Shown piece after piece: positions 44,143 through 52,818 of a stretch of 64,000 nt of DNA (position 1 is its first letter; every line of letters starts with the position of its first letter). The notes beneath the pieces are model-generated. The model did no database searches. It was given only the letters and a program-made list of their open reading frames with translations, and had not been told where the DNA came from. The stretch is from JASLDZ01 sp964242625. GTDB lineage: Bacteria > Pseudomonadota > Alphaproteobacteria > Caulobacterales > Caulobacteraceae. Position numbers and translations under genes: made by a program. The DNA lies in assembly GCA_964242625.1 (NCBI GenBank), contig CAXTAO010000002.1, positions 62,001-126,000 on the forward strand. Reading direction: 5' to 3'.

Positions 44143-45213
44143 GTGAAGCGATCCGCCCCTCGCCGTCGTCGCCGCTTGAGGGCCTGGGCGCTGGCCGCCG
44201 CCGCTGCCTCGTGCGCCGCCGCCGGCGCGCCGGCCGACGCGAAGGCCGCGGGCGCCTGCAAGCTCTACATGAGCCCCGAAGGCGCGCTCCACGTGGAGCC
44301 GGGCACGCGGCGGCCTGTTGTGGTCGTCAAGATCAATGGCCGGCCCGCCCGGGCGCTGATCGACACGGGCGCGGCCTCGAGCCTGCTGAGCGAGGCTGCC
44401 GCCCGCCGCATGGGACTGACGCTTCGGCCCGCCGCCGCGCGGATGGGCGGCATGGGCGGCGCGTTCGAGACCTATGTCGTTGACGTCAAGCTGAACCTCG
44501 CGGGCGCAGACACGCCCGTTCGGATGCTGGCGGGCGGGCGCACCAGCGATGTGGACCTCCTGATCGGCGACGACCTCCTCCATGTGTTCGACGTCGAGTT
44601 CGACCTCGCGCACGGGATCGTCCGGCTGATGAAGGGGCAGGGCTGTCGCGACGTGGACATGCCCTACTGGGCGGACGGCTACAGCGAGGCCCCGCTCTTG
44701 CGGCCGTCCCAGGACGGCGACGATCACTTCGTCACGCCCGTGCGCCTCAACGGCCGCGAGGTGCGCGCCTATCTGGACTCGGGCGCGGAGGCGTCGCTGG
44801 CCACGCTCGCGGCGGCGCGTCGAGCGGGCGTGGCCGTCGCCGCTTCCGCCCCCACGGCGCGCGGGCGAGGGCTGGGTCCCGGCCAGGTCGCCATCAGCTT
44901 CGCGCCTCTGCAGAGCTTCGAGATCGGGGGCGAGCGCATCGCCAACACCCGGCTCAGCTTCGGCGACGTGTTCGCGGGCGACACCTATGAGAAGACCGGG
45001 TCGCACCTGCCGCAGCGCATGGCCGTCGAGGACATGCTGCTTGGGGCGGACTTCCTCGCCGCCCATCGGGTGATGCTGTCGCCCAGCCACCACAAGATGT
45101 TCTTCACCTACAACGGCGGTCCGGTGTTCGCCCCGCCTGTCGCCGCTGACGGCGTCTCGCCGCCTCCCGCGCCGCCGGGCCCCGCTCCGGCCGCCCCGCA
45201 CACGGGAGCTTAA
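44143..45213 (+). CDS. Two-domain retropepsin-like aspartyl protease family protein
   Basis: 356 residues from the GTG at 44143, where a basic N-terminus (VKRSAPRRRRRLRAWALAAA) becomes a signal peptide. Two aspartyl motifs are present: RALIDTGAASSLLSEAAARR (about residue 72) and RAYLDSGAEASLATLAAARR (about 210), with the supporting LLIGDDLLH and MLLGADFLAAHRVM strands after each. The same two-half layout occurs at 8454-9413, but the sequences are quite different. The C-terminus is Pro/Ala-rich. The second motif has Ser in place of Thr (DSG), as in pepsin-like second lobes. A periplasmic role is likely; the substrate is unknown. Confidence 0.82.
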   Translation: MKRSAPRRRRRLRAWALAAAAASCAAAGAPADAKAAGACKLYMSPEGALHVEPGTRRPVVVVKINGRPARALIDTGAASSLLSEAAARRMGLTLRPAAARMGGMGGAFETYVVDVKLNLAGADTPVRMLAGGRTSDVDLLIGDDLLHVFDVEFDLAHGIVRLMKGQGCRDVDMPYWADGYSEAPLLRPSQDGDDHFVTPVRLNGREVRAYLDSGAEASLATLAAARRAGVAVAASAPTARGRGLGPGQVAISFAPLQSFEIGGERIANTRLSFGDVFAGDTYEKTGSHLPQRMAVEDMLLGADFLAAHRVMLSPSHHKMFFTYNGGPVFAPPVAADGVSPPPAPPGPAPAAPHTGA

Positions 45214-45237
45214 CCCGGCGGAGGCCACGGTCGGGGC

Positions 45238-46470
45238 ATGGCCCTCGCCGCAGCCGCATCGCCCGAGGAGGACGCCCCCTCCGCTCCGCCCGCGCCGCGC
45301 ACGGCGGCCCGCGCGCGCATGGCGCTGATCAAGCGGCTGGCCGACGTGGTGGGCCTGCCAGGCAGCCGGGTGAACGCCTTCGAGCGCGCCATGACCGCCG
45401 ACCTTTTGGTGGAAATGCTGCGCGACGCCCATCCCGCCGAGCGGGGCCGGGTGGCGCGGCGCCTCGCCCTCCTGACCGAGATCCCGTCCTCGCTCCTGCG
45501 GCTCCTCCTGCGCGACGGGGTGGAGGTGGCGCGGCCGATCCTCGAGGGCGCCCAGCTGTCCGACGGCGATCTCCTGGGCTGCATCGCCGAGACCGGCCAT
45601 GCGCACCACCGCCTGATCGCGGCGCGCCGGCAGGTGTCGGAGGTGGTGAGCGAGGCGCTCGTGCAGCGCGCCGACATCGCGACAATCGAACTCCTGCTCC
45701 GCAACGCCGGCGCGCGTTTCTCCACGGAGGCGCTCGAGGGCGTGACGGCGCTGACCCGCCACCAGCCCAAGCTGATCCCCGAGCTTCTGCGGCGCCCGGA
45801 GCTCAGGCCCGCCCACGCCTATGTGCTGTTCTGGTGGGCGGGGCCCGTCGAGCGGCGAACCATCCTCACCCGCTTCGCGGTCAGCCGCGAGGTGCTGCAG
45901 GAGGCGGCGGGCGACGTCTTCGCCATGGCCGCCGCCGAGGACTGGGGCGACCCGCTCGTGCGCAAGGCGCTGCAGTTCATCGAGCGGCGCCAGCGTAACC
46001 GCTCGGCCATCGAGAAGAGCGCCTATGCGAGCCTCGAAGAGGCGGTGGCGCTGGCGCAGGACGGGCTGACGCGGGAGCTGGCGGAGGAGATCGCCTACCT
46101 GTCGGGCCTGAAGCCCGTGGTCGGCGCCAAGATTCTGGGCGACCGCTGCGGCGAGCCGATCGCCATCCTTTGCAAGGCGACGGGGCTCCCCCGCGCGGCT
46201 GTTCAGGCGCTGTGGCGCGGTATGCGCCGGCCGGAGGTCGACGCCGCCGGCCGCCCCTCGTCCGAACTGCAGCTGGCGCTGGAAACCTACGATTTGATGG
46301 CCGTCGATCGCGCGCAGACGGTGCTGCGCTACTGGAACTGGTCCCTGTCGTCAGCCCTGACGCCCACGCTCGTCCGCGCCATCCGCCAGGGCGACGACAC
46401 CGCGCTCGGCGAACTCTCGACGCCCGAGCGCGCGGCCATGATGGCGCTCGCGTCCGACCTCCAGCCCTAG
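45238..46470 (+). CDS. DUF2336 domain protein
   Basis: 410 residues, alpha-helical throughout, resembling DUF2336 proteins of Alphaproteobacteria (HEAT-like, LLVEMLRDAHPAERGRVARR; GDRCGEPIAILCKATGLPRA). No signal peptide or membrane helix, so cytoplasmic. Function unknown. Follows the protease gene by 24 bp on the same strand and may share its transcript. Confidence 0.8.
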   Translation: MALAAAASPEEDAPSAPPAPRTAARARMALIKRLADVVGLPGSRVNAFERAMTADLLVEMLRDAHPAERGRVARRLALLTEIPSSLLRLLLRDGVEVARPILEGAQLSDGDLLGCIAETGHAHHRLIAARRQVSEVVSEALVQRADIATIELLLRNAGARFSTEALEGVTALTRHQPKLIPELLRRPELRPAHAYVLFWWAGPVERRTILTRFAVSREVLQEAAGDVFAMAAAEDWGDPLVRKALQFIERRQRNRSAIEKSAYASLEEAVALAQDGLTRELAEEIAYLSGLKPVVGAKILGDRCGEPIAILCKATGLPRAAVQALWRGMRRPEVDAAGRPSSELQLALETYDLMAVDRAQTVLRYWNWSLSSALTPTLVRAIRQGDDTALGELSTPERAAMMALASDLQP

Positions 46471-46604
46471 GCCGGGCGGCGCCGCGACACATCGACTCTC
46501 CCCGGTTCCCCTCCGCGGCGAACGACTCGATTCTACTTGCCAGCGATTCGTTGGTTGAGCGATAGTTAGGTCGCTATTCCAAGGAGTTGCGGGGGACTCC
46601 GAAG

Positions 46605-47099
46605 ATGATGGCTCAAATGGGCGCGCCCGCAGCCGCCAAGCGGGCGACCGAGGAGCTGTTCTCCTACTGGGCTTCCCGGCGCGAGAGCGGCCGTCTGCCC
46701 GGGCGGCGGCACATCCACCCTGCCGACTTCAAGCGCCACCTTCCCACCATCAGCCTCATCGACGTGCGTGCAGGGCCCCAGCGCCGCTACCGGCTGCGGC
46801 TCGCCGGCACCGGGCTCTACGGTGTGTACGGCGGGGAGATCACGGGCAAGCCGCTGGAGGCGGTATATCCCGAGCCCGTATGCGCCTACTGGCGCGCCGA
46901 ACTCGACGGTGTGGTTGACGCCCGGCGGCCGGCGGTGGGCTTTCACAACCTGGCGTGGCGCGGCGCTGCGCACCTGTCGATCATGTGGCTGCGCCTGCCG
47001 CTCGCCGCCGACGGGTGCGAGGTGGACATGATCCTCGGCTACGACGTCCCGCTGGGACACGGCCCGGCGCGCGACTACAGCGGCATCCGCGCCGCCTAG
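46605..47099 (+). CDS. PAS_5 family protein
   Basis: 164 residues from the ATG at 46605; GGGGGA lies upstream. One PAS-like domain of the alphaproteobacterial PAS_5 type: ELFSYWASRRESGRLPGRRH, PTISLIDVRAGPQRRYRLRL, and GLYGVYGGEITGKPLEAVYP. No output domain is attached, so it may act through a partner. The 134 bp before it contain an AT-richer stretch (46535-46580) that may hold the promoter. Confidence 0.8.
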   Translation: MMAQMGAPAAAKRATEELFSYWASRRESGRLPGRRHIHPADFKRHLPTISLIDVRAGPQRRYRLRLAGTGLYGVYGGEITGKPLEAVYPEPVCAYWRAELDGVVDARRPAVGFHNLAWRGAAHLSIMWLRLPLAADGCEVDMILGYDVPLGHGPARDYSGIRAA

Positions 47100-47187
47100 C
47101 TGACGAGCCTACGGCGGCCGACGTCAGCTGCGGTCGCAACGGACTGAGGACAGATAGGAATACTATCCTCGTTCCTGTCCTCGCGAC
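47098..47187. repeat. Two consecutive dyads before the DnaA-like gene
   Basis: First dyad AGCTGACG / CGTCAGCT (47098-47105 with 47122-47129), starting in the PAS stop codon. The second is nested: GTCGC (47133) and GAGGACAG (47146) pair with CTGTCCTC (47175) and GCGAC (47183), around an inner GATAG-GAATA-CTATC hairpin (47153-47167). No T-run, so either a terminator pair or a protein/RNA structural site. Confidence 0.55.
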
Positions 47188-47234
47188 CTACGGTGATCGG
47201 GCCGGTCGAGTGGGCCGGCGCGTGAGACGCCGCC

Positions 47235-47618
47235 ATGACGCCCCCCCCTGCCTCGCGGGCCGCCGCCCGCCTCCCCAACCACCTGCCGCCGCCCGCGTCG
47301 CCGCGCGATGATTTCGCGCGCGCCGCCCTGGCCGTGCAGCTCGTCGCTTTGACCAGCGGCATTCCCGCCCCGGCGATCGCCAGTCGTGCGCGCGGGCACG
47401 CCGCCGTGGCCCGCGCGCGCCAGACCGCCATGTACCTCGCCCATACCGCCTACGGCTGGCCGCTGGCGCGCGTCGGCCAGGCGTTCGGGCGCGACCGCAC
47501 GACCGCCGGCCATGCCTGCGCGCTGATCGAGGACGAGCGCGACGATCCGCGCTTCGACGCCACGCTTCAGGCGATGGAGGCCATGCTCCGCGCCGCGCCC
47601 GAGGGTCTTCTCGCATGA
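47235..47618 (+). CDS. DnaA domain IV-like DNA-binding protein (no AAA+ domain)
   Basis: 127 residues. The last 75 match the helix-turn-helix C-terminal domain of DnaA: SRARGHAAVARARQTAMYLA and FGRDRTTAGHACALIEDER, where DnaA has GRDHTTVLHA. Without the AAA+ and loader domains it cannot initiate replication, but it could bind DnaA-box-like sites or interfere with DnaA. Its stop overlaps the start of the DUF6456 gene (ATGA), a pairing that suggests a joint role. Similar stand-alone proteins are known in Alphaproteobacteria, without a settled function as far as I recall. Confidence 0.8.
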   Translation: MTPPPASRAAARLPNHLPPPASPRDDFARAALAVQLVALTSGIPAPAIASRARGHAAVARARQTAMYLAHTAYGWPLARVGQAFGRDRTTAGHACALIEDERDDPRFDATLQAMEAMLRAAPEGLLA

Positions 47619-48370
47619 GGGACGGGAAGGACGAGGGGCTCGGACCCGAGGAGTTGGCGAGGCTGGCCGAGCGGGCGCGGCGGCTGCTTGGAGGCTGCGG
47701 CGCCTGGCTCGACACCTCGGGCTCGGGCGCGCGCGTGCGGCTGGGCGGCGACCGGCGGCGGCGTGCTGCGCTGGAGCTGCCGGACGCCGCTGTCGCCATG
47801 CTCGCGCGCGACCCGGGCCTGCAGCCGCGATCGGCCGGTGGCGCGCGCCTGCTCCGGGCCGCCGCCCCCGCCGCCGCGCCGCCCGCGCCGGGGCGGCCGG
47901 GCGTGCTGGAAGGTGAGCGGCCCGGGTCGGGGCCGGACGGCGGCGTGCGCCCCCACCGCATCAACCTCGGCGAAAGCCCGCTGCAGTGGCTGGCGCGGCG
48001 CGCGGGCCCAGACGGGCGGCCTTGGCTGTCCGCGGCCGAGGTCGCGGCCGGCGAGCGCCTGCGCGACGACGCCCACCTCGCGGGCGTCGTCGGCCGGCTC
48101 ACCATGGGCTGGAGCTCGGCGGCCCGTGGCGCGGGCGCAGGGTCGTCGCCGGGCCTCGATCCCCTGGAACGGGGCGTCGCCGCCCGCGCGCGGGTGCGCG
48201 CGGCGCTCGACGCCGTGGGTCCCGGCTTGGCGGAGATCCTGGAGCACGCCTGCGTGCGCGAGACGGCGCTCGCCGCCGCGGAGCGCGAGCTGCGCCTGCC
48301 GCGCCGCGCGGGCAAGGCCATGCTGAAGCTGGCGCTGGGGCGGCTCGCCGCCCACTACCGCCTGAGCTGA
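47615..48370 (+). CDS. DUF6456 domain protein
   Basis: 251 residues, translationally coupled to the DnaA-like gene. A poorly conserved Arg/Ala-rich N-terminal half is followed by the DUF6456 core: NLGESPLQWLARRAGPDGRP, WLSAAEVAAGERLRDD and DAVGPGLAEILEHACVRETA with a C-terminal helix-turn-helix-like RRAGKAMLKLALGRLAAHY. The last part resembles a sigma/HTH recognition helix, so DNA binding is plausible. Convergent with sufE, five bases away. Confidence 0.75.
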   Translation: MRDGKDEGLGPEELARLAERARRLLGGCGAWLDTSGSGARVRLGGDRRRRAALELPDAAVAMLARDPGLQPRSAGGARLLRAAAPAAAPPAPGRPGVLEGERPGSGPDGGVRPHRINLGESPLQWLARRAGPDGRPWLSAAEVAAGERLRDDAHLAGVVGRLTMGWSSAARGAGAGSSPGLDPLERGVAARARVRAALDAVGPGLAEILEHACVRETALAAAERELRLPRRAGKAMLKLALGRLAAHYRLS

Positions 48371-48374
48371 CCGC

Positions 48375-48803
48375 TCAGCCTGCGGCGTGCTCGGCGTCCG
48401 ACCGGATCCGCGCCACCATGGAGGCGAGCCCGTTGGCGCGCTGGGCGGAGAGCGCGCCCGCCAGCCCCAGCCTGTCGAACCCCGCGCGCGCGTCGAAGCC
48501 CGCGATCTCCTCCGGGCTCGCGCCGGAATAAAGGCGCAGCACCACGGCCACGAGACCCCGCACGATGTGCGCGTCCGAGTCGCCGCGGAAGCGCAGCACG
48601 CCGTCCGGCCCGGGCTCGGTGACGAGCCAGACCTGGCTGGCGCAGCCGCGCACCTTGTGGGCGTCGTCGCGCTCGTCATCGCTCAGCGGCTCCAGCGTGC
48701 GGCCGAGGTCGATCAGATGGCGGTAGCGCTCCTCCCAGTCGTCGCCCAAGACGTCGAACTCGTCGGCGATCGCTTGGAGGGCGGCCTCGGGGCGTGACGT
48801 CAT
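48375..48803 (-). CDS. sufE: SufE family sulfur acceptor
   Basis: 142 residues. The active cysteine is in HKVRGCASQVWLVTEPGPDG (about C54). SufE takes persulfide from cysteine desulfurase SufS for Fe-S assembly; the rest of suf is not in the window. It lies 33 bp after the histidine kinase on the same strand, but a functional link is unlikely. Confidence 0.93.
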   Translation of the reverse strand: MTSRPEAALQAIADEFDVLGDDWEERYRHLIDLGRTLEPLSDDERDDAHKVRGCASQVWLVTEPGPDGVLRFRGDSDAHIVRGLVAVVLRLYSGASPEEIAGFDARAGFDRLGLAGALSAQRANGLASMVARIRSDAEHAAG

Positions 48804-48836
48804 AGCCGCCGGCTTAGCCCGCCGTGGCCGGAGGGC

Positions 48837-49628
48837 TCAAGCTGCGCCCGCAGCCTCCGGCGCGGCGGCCGGGAGCTGGAAGGCGGCGGTGGCGCCCCCG
48901 CTTGGCGAGGCGTGCAGCGCGAGCCGTCCGCCCATGCTCTCCACGATCAGGCGCGCGACCGGAAGCCCCAGGCCTACGCCGGGCGGACGGCCGAGGTCGG
49001 CCTGACCGAGGGCGAAGGGCTCGGCCGGGGGCGCCCCGTCCGCCTCCTCGGGCGCGGCCCGGGTCACCTCCAGCCGCACGAAGCCGTCCTCGCCCGGCAG
49101 CGCCGCCAGGCGCACCCGGCCCGCAGGCGACGCGGTGGAGAGCGCGTGCTCCAGGACGTGCGCCAACGCCACCGTGAGCGCCCGGGCGTCGACCCAGACC
49201 CAGTCCGCCCCCGGTCGGAGGCTGATCTCGACCGCCGCGTCCGGCCGCTCCGCCGCCTCGGCCGCCCGGCGCGCGGCGGCGGTGAGCACGGGGGCGAGCG
49301 GTTCGGCGCGGGGCGCCAGCTCCATGTGGCCGAGCTCCAGCCGGGCGATGTCCAGCACCTGGTCGACGAGCTTCAGCATCCTGCGCCCGCTGTCGCGGAT
49401 CAGCGCCGCGTGCTCGCGGTAGCGGGGCTCCGAGACCGGGCCGTACAGCTCGCAGGCGATGATTTCCGAGAAGCCGATGATCGCGTTCAGCGGCGTGCGC
49501 AGCTCGTGGCTGGCGGTGCGCAGAAAGGCGCGGCGCTTGGCGTCGGCGGCGCGTGCGCGGCGATCGTCGTCATCGGCGCGCTGGACAGGCGCGCTGTCCG
49601 CAGCGGAGACGGCGCGAGGCTCTGCCAT
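48837..49628 (-). CDS. Soluble histidine kinase
   Basis: 263 residues from the ATG at 49628 (GGGAG upstream). No transmembrane segment or sensor domain: a short acidic leader leads straight to the HisKA box RTASHELRTPLNAIIGFSEI (His about 40). The ATPase lobe is degenerate: the usual N-box asparagine region reads LAHVLEHALSTAS and the G1 DxGxG motif is not recognisable (VTRAAPEEADGAP), though PPGVGLGLPVARLIVESMGG preserves G2. It may have weak kinase activity or act as a phosphatase or pseudokinase partner. Divergent from the kinase at 49793, whose HisKA box is closely similar. Confidence 0.85.
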   Translation of the reverse strand: MAEPRAVSAADSAPVQRADDDDRRARAADAKRRAFLRTASHELRTPLNAIIGFSEIIACELYGPVSEPRYREHAALIRDSGRRMLKLVDQVLDIARLELGHMELAPRAEPLAPVLTAAARRAAEAAERPDAAVEISLRPGADWVWVDARALTVALAHVLEHALSTASPAGRVRLAALPGEDGFVRLEVTRAAPEEADGAPPAEPFALGQADLGRPPGVGLGLPVARLIVESMGGRLALHASPSGGATAAFQLPAAAPEAAGAA

Positions 49629-49792
49629 GGCGGGGCTCCCGCGCGACAACGGTCGCCATGTTGGCGCGCGCGGCCTTACCGGGCGGTTTCCATTGAAGGC
49701 TCCGAGGCCGAGCCTCCCCCGAGGGTTGCGCCGGCTCGCCGCGGGTCGTCCGCGCCGCTAGCCTGTGAACGTACCGTCACCCCGCGAGTCTC

Positions 49793-51115
49793 TTGCCGCT
49801 CCAGCCCACCCTTCTTCGCGCGTCCGCGCCCGCCTCCGCGGCCGACCGCCTTTGGCAGGCGGGCTGGGCGGTGGGCCAGCTCGCGCTCCTGGCGCTCCTC
49901 CTGGTCGGCGCGGGGGCCCGAGCCGCGCCTTTCGCGCCGGGTCTCCTCCTCGCGGCGGCTCCCGGCGTGCTCGGCGCGCTCTGGCGACGCGACGCGGGTG
50001 AGCGCGGGACGGTGCTCGCCGCCGCCTGGGCGCTCGGCTGCGGCGGCGCGGCCGCGACGACGGGCGGACTCGGGGGACCGCTCGGGCCCTACGCCCTGGC
50101 GGCCGTCGTGGCGGCGCTGGGCGTGGGCGTCGGCGCGCGCTGGGCCATAGCCGCAGGGGTGTTCGCGGCCACGGTCGCGGTGCTCTTCGCGCCGCGCGCG
50201 GACGCTCAGGCGCTGGCAGGCGGCCTGCGTTGGGCCGCGACGGCCGCCGTCGTCGTCCTCGCCGCCGTCGTCTGGCGACGCGACCGCCCCGCCTCGCCGG
50301 TCGAGACGGCTCCCGACCGGCGCACCGCCCAGGCCGCCGTCGAGCGCGACGCGGCGATCGCGGCCCGGGACGCGGCGCTCCTCGAGCGCGACGGCGCGCG
50401 GGAGACGGCCGAGGCGCGCACGCGCTTCCTGGCGGCCATGAGCCACGAGCTGCGCACGCCGCTGAACGCGGTGATCGGCTTCTCCGACATCATGAAGACG
50501 CGGCTGTTCGGCCCGCTCCCCGAACGCTACGCCGACTACGCCGGGCTGATCCACGAGTCGGGCGAGCATCTCCTGGCGCTCATTAACGACGTCCTCGACC
50601 TCGCCAAGATGGAGGCGGGCCGGTGGGAGCTCAGGCGCGAGGTGGTCGACGCGCGCGAGGCGCTCAACGCGGCGCTCCGCATCACCCGCGGCCAGGCGGA
50701 CGAAGCGGGGATCGACCTGCGCGCCGCGCCTGCGCCCGGCCCCGTGATGGTCGACGCCGACGCCCGCGCGCTGAAGCAGATGGCGTTGAACCTCCTCGGC
50801 AACGCGCTGAAGTTCACGGGGCGCGGCGGCCACGTCACCGCGGGCGTGTCGGCGACGGGCGGCGCGCTGGAGCTCGTGGTCGCCGACACGGGCGTGGGGA
50901 TCGCGCCGGAGGAGCTGGAGCGCCTCGGTCGCCCCTTCGAGCAGGCCCGCTCGGCCGAGGGCCGCGGCGGCACCGGGCTCGGCCTCTCGCTGGTGCGGAG
51001 CCTGGCTGAACTCCACGGCGGAACCCTGCATATCGAGAGCCGGCTGGGCGCGGGAACGGCGGTCACCGTGCGCCTGCCGGTGCTGGTCGTCTCGACAACG
51101 GAGCTCGCCCAGTAG
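49793..51115 (+). CDS. Membrane histidine kinase
   Basis: 440 residues from a TTG at 49793. Five or six hydrophobic segments occupy residues 20-165 (VGQLALLALLLVGAGARAA, LAAVVAALGVGVGA, WAATAAVVVLAAVVW). A coiled linker (EARTRFLAAMSHELRTPL) follows with the phosphorylated His at about 222. The ATPase domain is complete: NLLGNALKFTGRG, VADTGVGIAPEEL, GTGLGLSLVRSLAELHGG. No receiver is attached. With the soluble kinase at 48837 it forms a divergent pair sharing the SHELRTPLNAxIGFS motif, which looks like a duplicated and specialised system. Confidence 0.88.
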   Translation: MPLQPTLLRASAPASAADRLWQAGWAVGQLALLALLLVGAGARAAPFAPGLLLAAAPGVLGALWRRDAGERGTVLAAAWALGCGGAAATTGGLGGPLGPYALAAVVAALGVGVGARWAIAAGVFAATVAVLFAPRADAQALAGGLRWAATAAVVVLAAVVWRRDRPASPVETAPDRRTAQAAVERDAAIAARDAALLERDGARETAEARTRFLAAMSHELRTPLNAVIGFSDIMKTRLFGPLPERYADYAGLIHESGEHLLALINDVLDLAKMEAGRWELRREVVDAREALNAALRITRGQADEAGIDLRAAPAPGPVMVDADARALKQMALNLLGNALKFTGRGGHVTAGVSATGGALELVVADTGVGIAPEELERLGRPFEQARSAEGRGGTGLGLSLVRSLAELHGGTLHIESRLGAGTAVTVRLPVLVVSTTELAQ

Positions 51116-51137
51116 CGCTACCTCGACCGGCGCCGGC

Positions 51138-51839
51138 CTACATCAGCCCCTTCGCCTTGAGGCTCGCCATGCCGTCGCGGCCGACAATGACGTGGTCGTG
51201 GACGGAGAGGCCGAAGGGGCGGCCGGCGGCGACAACCTCGCGGGTGATGTCGATGTCGGCGCGCGAGGGTTCGGGGTCGCCGCTCGGGTGGTTGTGCACG
51301 AGGATGAGCGAGCTGGCCGAGAGCTCGAGAGCGCGGCGCACCACCTCGCGCGGGTAGACGGGCGCGTGGTCGACCGTGCCTTCGCCCATCAGCTCGTCGG
51401 CGATCAGCTGGTTCTTCTTGTCGAGGAAGAGCACGTGGAACTCTTCGCGCGGCGCGTGCTGCAGGGCGGCGCGCAAATAGGCCAGGAGCGCGGTCCACGA
51501 CGAGATCACCGGCCGGCGCGCCACCTGGCCGTGGGTCAGCCGAAGCGAGAAGGCGTGCACGAGCTTGAGGTCGGCCGCGACAGCCGAGCCCACGCCCTCC
51601 ACCCGCGCGATCTCGCGCTCGGGGGCGGCGAGCACGCCTTCCAGCGAGCCGAACCGCGCGAGAAGCGCCTTGGCGCGAGGCTTCACGTCGCCGCGGGGAA
51701 TGGTGCGGAAGAGGTAGAGCTCCAGGAGCTCGTAGTCGGCCAGAGACGCGGGGCCCGCGCGCAGAAGCCGCTCGCGTAGGCGCGCGCGGTGGCCGGCGTG
51801 ATGAGGCGTCTCCGCGGCTGCCGCCTCGACCTCGCTCAC
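51138..51839 (-). CDS. radC: RadC (JAB1/MPN-domain) protein
   Basis: 233 residues. A helix-hairpin-helix-like N-terminal region (AREIARVEGVGSAVAA pattern near residue 80) precedes the metalloprotease-like JAB1/MPN domain with the metal motif LILVHNHPSGDPEPSRADID and VHDHVIVG. Once linked to DNA repair, the cellular role of RadC remains unsettled. No SOS box was found upstream, unlike at pdeM and comM. Confidence 0.93.
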   Translation of the reverse strand: MSEVEAAAAETPHHAGHRARLRERLLRAGPASLADYELLELYLFRTIPRGDVKPRAKALLARFGSLEGVLAAPEREIARVEGVGSAVAADLKLVHAFSLRLTHGQVARRPVISSWTALLAYLRAALQHAPREEFHVLFLDKKNQLIADELMGEGTVDHAPVYPREVVRRALELSASSLILVHNHPSGDPEPSRADIDITREVVAAGRPFGLSVHDHVIVGRDGMASLKAKGLM

Positions 51840-51912
51840 GCGCCGCTCCAGCCCCGACCGAGGAGAGAGTGGCGCCGGCGCGGCCGGTCCGTCCAGCCCG
51901 CCGGCGCGGACG

Positions 51913-52734
51913 TCAGCCCTGGCGCGGCGGCTGGAACAGGCCCTTTGGCGAGAGGGTGAAGATCTCCACGCCCGTCTCAGTCACGCCCACCGTGTGCTCG
52001 CACTGGGCCGACAACGACTTGTCGCGCGTCACCGCCGTCCACCCGTCGGGCAGGACCTTGGTGCCGGGCTTGCCGAGGTTCACCATGGGCTCGACGGTGA
52101 AGATCATGCCGGGCTTCAGCAGCTCGCCGACGCCGGGCTTGCCATAGTGCAAGACGTTGGGCGCGTCGTGGAACACGCGGCCGAGCCCATGACCGCAGAA
52201 CTCGCGCACCACGCTCATGCGGTTGCGCTCGACGTGGCTCTGGATGGCGTGGCCGACGTCGCCCAGCCGCGCGCCGGGCTTCACCTGCGCCAGGCCCCGC
52301 TCCAGCGCCTCGTAGGTCACGTCCACGAGCTTCTGCGCGCGCGGCGCGACGTGGCCCACCACCCACATGCGCGAGCTGTCGCCGTGCCAGCCGTCGAGGA
52401 TAACGGTATGGTCGATGTTGACGATGTCGCCCTCACGCAGCGCGCGCGCGCCGGGGATGCCGTGGCAAACGACGTGGTTCAGCGAGATGCAGGTCGTCTT
52501 CATGTAGCCCCGGTAGCCGAGGCAGGCGGGCAGGCCGCCGTGGTCCAGGGTCCATTCGCGGATCAGCCGGTCGAGCTCGCCCGTCACCGCGCCGGGGACG
52601 ACGTGGGGCGTGATCATGTCGAGGCACTCGGCCACGAGCCGGCCCGCGCGGCGCATGGCCTCGAAGCCTTCTGGCCCGTGCAGCGGGATTTTGCCCGTGC
52701 GGACGGGGGCGTCGACCTTGTCGTCCAGGCTCAT
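51913..52734 (-). CDS. map: Methionine aminopeptidase type I
   Basis: 273 residues. Metal ligands are all present: NIDHTVILDGWHGDSSRM (two Asp), CGHGLGRVFHDAPNV (His), FTVEPMV (Glu) and SAQCEHTVGVTE (Glu). The N-terminal extension before GFEAMRRAGRLVAE is about 25 residues. It removes initiator methionine. On the same strand as sfsA and radC, with 70-85 bp gaps. Confidence 0.97.
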   Translation of the reverse strand: MSLDDKVDAPVRTGKIPLHGPEGFEAMRRAGRLVAECLDMITPHVVPGAVTGELDRLIREWTLDHGGLPACLGYRGYMKTTCISLNHVVCHGIPGARALREGDIVNIDHTVILDGWHGDSSRMWVVGHVAPRAQKLVDVTYEALERGLAQVKPGARLGDVGHAIQSHVERNRMSVVREFCGHGLGRVFHDAPNVLHYGKPGVGELLKPGMIFTVEPMVNLGKPGTKVLPDGWTAVTRDKSLSAQCEHTVGVTETGVEIFTLSPKGLFQPPRQG

Positions 52735-52818
52735 GGGGCGATCACACCGGCTCGGCGGGCGCGGGCCGGCCCTCTCGCGAAGAGGATAGGGCGCCGGCGG
52801 CCGCCTCCCAAGCCCGCG

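Noticed and set aside
49600..49800. SOS box in the divergent region between the two histidine kinases
   Set aside because: No GTTC-N7-GTTC spacing found.
51840..51912. SOS box before radC
   Set aside because: No GTTC or GAAC pair with seven-base spacing; radC here does not look damage-inducible.
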